Assembly (NCBI GenBank): GCA_900545125.1
Contig: UQXS01000097.1
Location: 1-9,002 of the forward strand
Origin: an uncultured Ruminococcus sp.
GTDB lineage: Bacteria; Bacillota; Clostridia; Oscillospirales; Ruminococcaceae
Length of the DNA: 9,002 nucleotides
Direction of reading: 5' to 3'
Below the pieces are notes generated by a model that made no database searches, was not told the DNA's origin, and saw nothing but the letters and a program-made list of their open reading frames with translations. Numbering within the stretch: the stretch's first letter is position 1; each line of letters begins with the position of its first letter. The position numbers and the translations under genes were made by a program. Positions 6,520-9,002 of this stretch are shown here, piece by piece.

Positions 6520-7359
6520 TTATTTCCTTATTTTCATAGAAATATCAAAGCACTTGACAGAGTGGGTGAGCGCTCCCAGAGAAATTATATCGACGCCGGT
6601 TTCGGCAACGGAACGGATATTTTCAGCCGTGACATTTCCGGACGCTTCTAAAAGAGCACGTCCGTTGGTGATTTTTACAGCCTGTGCCATTTCCTCGCAG
6701 TTCATGTTATCAAGCATGATTATTTCAACCTTTGTTTCAAGAGCTTCTTTCAGTTCGTCAAGGGTTCTGACTTCTACCTCGATTTTGACCGTGTGTCCGA
6801 TTTTTTCCCTGAGAGCCGCTACTGCAGCAGTAATTCCGCCGTAAGCGTCGATATGATTGTCCTTGAGCATTGCGGCATCAGACAGATTGTATCTGTGATT
6901 CTTTCCGCCGCCTACAGTTACAGCGTATTTCTGGAGTGCACGAAGACCTGGAAGCGTTTTTCTTGTATCTGTAACGGATGCCCTTGTTCCGCTTACAAGC
7001 TCGACACATTTGTTAGTTGCGGTAGCGATTCCGGACATATGCTGGAGCAGATTCAGAGCAGTTCTTTCTCCTTTGAGCAGAGTGAGCGTACTTCCCTCCA
7101 GTTCGGCGATAATATCGCCTTTTTTCACCTTTGTTCCGTCTTTCAGCAGGATCTTAAAATCAACGTCTCCTCCCACGAGTTCAAAAACACGCTTTGCGAC
7201 TTCAATTCCGCAGACAATTCCTGTATCCTTGGCAACGTAATAAGCCGAACTGCGGTGATCTTCCGGGATAAGATTATCCGCAGCAGCATCAATGTAGTTT
7301 ATATCCTCCGTAAGGGCGGTGGTGATGATATTGTCGATATAGCATTGCAGAAGTTTCAT
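6520..7359 (-). CDS. nadC: Nicotinate-nucleotide pyrophosphorylase (quinolinate phosphoribosyltransferase, carboxylating)
   Basis: The 279-residue enzyme converts quinolinate and PRPP to nicotinate mononucleotide, CO2 and pyrophosphate, joining the de novo route to the NAD pathway. The length is normal. Active-site motifs are complete: ERTALNLLQHMSG (98-110), DTRKTLPGLR (131-140), KYAVTVGGGKNHRYNLSD (144-161), MLKDNH (164-169), the acidic EVEV (194-197), LDNM (216-219), EASGNV (238-243), and GVDIISLGALTHS (255-267). The ATG at 7359 is preceded by AAAGGAG that overlaps the nadB stop codon, and the gap between the genes is only 11 bases, so translation is probably coupled to nadB. Expression should depend on the nadB promoter. 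Confidence 0.97.
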   Translation of the reverse strand: MKLLQCYIDNIITTALTEDINYIDAAADNLIPEDHRSSAYYVAKDTGIVCGIEVAKRVFELVGGDVDFKILLKDGTKVKKGDIIAELEGSTLTLLKGERTALNLLQHMSGIATATNKCVELVSGTRASVTDTRKTLPGLRALQKYAVTVGGGKNHRYNLSDAAMLKDNHIDAYGGITAAVAALREKIGHTVKIEVEVRTLDELKEALETKVEIIMLDNMNCEEMAQAVKITNGRALLEASGNVTAENIRSVAETGVDIISLGALTHSVKCFDISMKIRK

Positions 7360-7370
7360 ATTTTTCTCCT

Positions 7371-8828
7371 TTACTGTGTGACTTCTTTGAGGATAATATA
7401 GGCAACGGTGACTATTGATTTTGCAAGAACATAATCTGCATCAACAAGATAATTTCCGTTTATAAGATCGTTTCTCATTTCTTCAATGCGTTTCAGATAT
7501 TCTGCCGCTGCCTGTTTATCCGGAATTACGAAGTGTGCTTTCTGCATGATGTTTCTGGTTTCCGTACGGTATCCCTTTGGAATGTTCGGGCTGCCGATAT
7601 GTGCATCAAATGAAGCTTCTTCAAAATTATCCGGAGCATTTTCGAGCCTTGCTCCGATAGTATCTGCGGCGTGGCGTGAAAATACGAGAGCTTCAAGAAG
7701 AGAGTTGCTTGCAAGTCTGTTGCTGCCGTGAACGCCGGTGTGAGAGCATTCTCCGCAGGCGAAAAGATTGGGCAGGGTAGTCTCGGAGTTCATATCAACG
7801 TCGATGCCTCCCATAAGGTAATGCTGGCAGGGATAGATCGGGATAGGTTCTTTAGTCAGGTCGTAGCCCTGTTCAAGGAGATTTTTGTAGATCATAGGAA
7901 ATCTTTTTTTCAGAAAATCGCTGTCCTTGTAGCTTATATCAAGGAAGAACTCCGTTGAATTCTGCTTTTTTGATTCCATGATAATAGAGTGAGAAACAAC
8001 GTCTCTCGGTGCAAGTTCAAGGCGTTTATCGTAGTTGTGCATAAAGCGTTCTTTTTTGCAGTTGAGAAGATATGCACCCTCGCCTCGTACAGCTTCCGAG
8101 ATAAGGAAGCATTCACGTGTTTCCCTGTTATTGAAAGCAGTAGGATGGAACTGAACATAGCTGAGGTTTTTGATTTTAGCTCCCATTTCATATGCGAAAG
8201 TAATTCCGTCTCCGGTAGCGATTGCAGAATTTGTTGTGTATTTATAAACTCTTCCGATACCTCCGGTTGCCAGTATCATAAAGTGACAATTACAGGTTTC
8301 ATAAGTATTGTCCGGCATTTTCAGGAAAGCAGAATAGCCTGTGGAAGTCTTTTTTACTTCGCACATAAAGGTATTTTCCATTATTTCCACATTGTCCAGT
8401 GTCTGGACGTAGGCAAGAAGCTTTGAAGCAATTTCTTTTCCGGTGGAATCGGCGTGGTGGAAGATACGGTGGTGACTGTGTCCGCCCTCAAGGGTGCGAT
8501 GATATGAACCGTCAGGGTTTTTGTCGAAGTCAACGCCAAGCTTTATTATGCGGTCTATATCCTGTGCAGCCTCGCTGACGAGAGTATGAACGGCGTCAAC
8601 GTTGTTTTTGAAACCGCCTGCTATCATTGTATCGTTCTGGTGATACTGTATACTGTCGGATGGGGAATTATAAACGCCTGCTATACCGCCCTGAGCCAAT
8701 GATGAGTTGCAAAGAGCAAGATCACGTTTGCAGAGAATGAGAATGTTAAGATGCGATGGAAGATTGATTGCCGCATAGAGACCTGCTGCGCCGCAGCCTG
8801 CGATAATAACATCATAATTACGAGACAT
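7371..8828 (-). CDS. nadB: L-aspartate oxidase
   Basis: The 485-residue FAD enzyme oxidises L-aspartate to iminoaspartate, which NadA condenses with dihydroxyacetone phosphate to quinolinate. It shows the FAD-binding GxGxxG (GCGAAG, 11-16), SSLAQGGIAGV (42-52), EGGHSHHRIFHHAD (114-127), ATGGIGRVY (187-195), YVQFHPTAF (224-232), ELAPRDVV (271-278) and ASNSLLEALVF (373-383). Glu114, Arg275 and His336 correspond to the E. coli catalytic residues Glu121, Arg290 and His351. It is shorter than E. coli NadB (540), mainly by a reduced C-terminal helical domain, as in many clostridial forms. The ATG at 8828 is chosen because AAAGGA lies ten bases upstream; the GTG at 8837 sits almost on top of that site. 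It is the first gene of a nadB-nadC pair. Confidence 0.97.
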   Translation of the reverse strand: MSRNYDVIIAGCGAAGLYAAINLPSHLNILILCKRDLALCNSSLAQGGIAGVYNSPSDSIQYHQNDTMIAGGFKNNVDAVHTLVSEAAQDIDRIIKLGVDFDKNPDGSYHRTLEGGHSHHRIFHHADSTGKEIASKLLAYVQTLDNVEIMENTFMCEVKKTSTGYSAFLKMPDNTYETCNCHFMILATGGIGRVYKYTTNSAIATGDGITFAYEMGAKIKNLSYVQFHPTAFNNRETRECFLISEAVRGEGAYLLNCKKERFMHNYDKRLELAPRDVVSHSIIMESKKQNSTEFFLDISYKDSDFLKKRFPMIYKNLLEQGYDLTKEPIPIYPCQHYLMGGIDVDMNSETTLPNLFACGECSHTGVHGSNRLASNSLLEALVFSRHAADTIGARLENAPDNFEEASFDAHIGSPNIPKGYRTETRNIMQKAHFVIPDKQAAAEYLKRIEEMRNDLINGNYLVDADYVLAKSIVTVAYIILKEVTQ

Positions 8829-8872
8829 AAGATACACGTCCTTTTATTAGTATTGAGAACAAGTTCTAAGAT

Positions 8873-8905
8873 TATAGGCATGAACTGTGTACGGTACTGC
8901 CTATA
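8873..8905 (-). promoter_or_regulatory. Inverted repeat at the nadB transcription start, candidate operator or leader hairpin
   Basis: TATAGGCA and TGCCTATA (8873-8880 and 8898-8905) form an exact 8-base inverted repeat with a 17-base spacer. It begins at the expected first bases of the transcript, a position suited to a repressor-binding operator or to a 5'-end hairpin. NAD genes in Firmicutes are often controlled by NiaR, and NrtR acts elsewhere; I cannot confirm a match to either motif from memory. A second, shorter palindrome (AGAAC-AA-GTTCT, 8856-8867) lies between this repeat and the nadB start. Confidence 0.4.
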
Positions 8906-8913
8906 CTTATTTT

Positions 8914-8942
8914 ATTATACCATTTACTGCGGTTTATGTCAC
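8914..8942 (-). promoter_or_regulatory. Strong sigma-A promoter of nadBC
   Basis: Minus-strand GTGACA (8937-8942, five of six), a 17-base spacer, and a perfect TATAAT (8914-8919) preceded by TGG (extended -10). Transcription should start near 8907, giving a leader of about 80 bases before the nadB ATG. The promoter is flanked by an upstream AT-rich tract and a downstream inverted repeat, both annotated separately. Confidence 0.85.
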
Positions 8943-8946
8943 TATC

Positions 8947-8972
8947 AAATTTTACTAAATTTTTTCAAATTT
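8947..8972. promoter_or_regulatory. Phased AAATTT tracts upstream of the nadB promoter
   Basis: AAATTT occurs at 8947-8952, 8957-8962 and 8967-8972, exactly ten bases apart and about 40-65 bases upstream of the predicted start. Phased A/T tracts of this kind bend DNA and the position suits an UP element contacted by the RNA polymerase alpha subunit. The periodicity is directly visible; the role is inferred. Confidence 0.5.
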
Positions 8973-9002
8973 ATAACACTTTTGGCTACATTTAAGGCAA
9001 TA

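Noticed and set aside
8829..8837. GTG start of NadB at 8837
   Set aside because: Only one base separates the AAAGGA site from this GTG, while the ATG at 8828 has normal spacing and starts directly before the FAD motif.

Overview
The window reads as a chromosomal segment of a low-to-moderate GC clostridial Firmicute, probably of the Ruminococcus/Oscillospiraceae type. This is an inference from protein style, strong AAGGAG-like ribosome binding sites, AT-rich intergenic DNA with sigma-A promoters, and the gene set (SpoVB-type flippase, MazG, HU, NadBC). Nothing in it looks phage- or plasmid-derived, and the proteins are mostly housekeeping.

Layout from left to right. Positions 1-890 (minus strand) hold the start of an HU-type DNA-binding protein gene, cut by the window edge, directly downstream of mazG. 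mazG has its own predicted promoter and a short structured leader. Positions 1025-3801 (minus) form a tight three-gene unit transcribed from a promoter near 3849-3877: a PLP-dependent class I aminotransferase, an unrecognised 174-residue protein, and tryptophanyl-tRNA synthetase (trpS). Positions 3802-4199 are a 398-base divergent intergenic region carrying three consecutive hairpins that resemble a REP/MITE-like dispersed repeat. Positions 4200-5786 (plus) encode a SpoVB/MurJ-like multi-span flippase. Its stop codon sits inside a short hairpin that probably terminates transcription from both directions.

Positions 5807-6436 (minus) encode a small lipoprotein with a near-consensus promoter of its own. 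Positions 6520-8828 (minus) are nadB-nadC, two enzymes of NAD synthesis from aspartate, expressed from a strong promoter. Three AAATTT tracts at exact 10-bp intervals lie upstream of that promoter, and an inverted repeat starts at the expected transcription start. nadA is not in the window.

The genes fall into separate jobs: translation and amino-acid metabolism (trpS, aminotransferase), nucleotide-pool cleaning and nucleoid structure (mazG, hup), envelope lipid-linked precursor transport (spoVB), and NAD biosynthesis (nadBC). The spoVB, mazG and hup genes look like parts of the cluster that runs spoVB-mazG-hup in many clostridia, here split by inversion and by the trpS unit. I found no clearly new multi-gene system. 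The items most worth checking are the three-hairpin element, the nadB control region, a GCCTAT motif (plus strand) shared at three predicted transcription starts, and the unknown gene between the aminotransferase and trpS.
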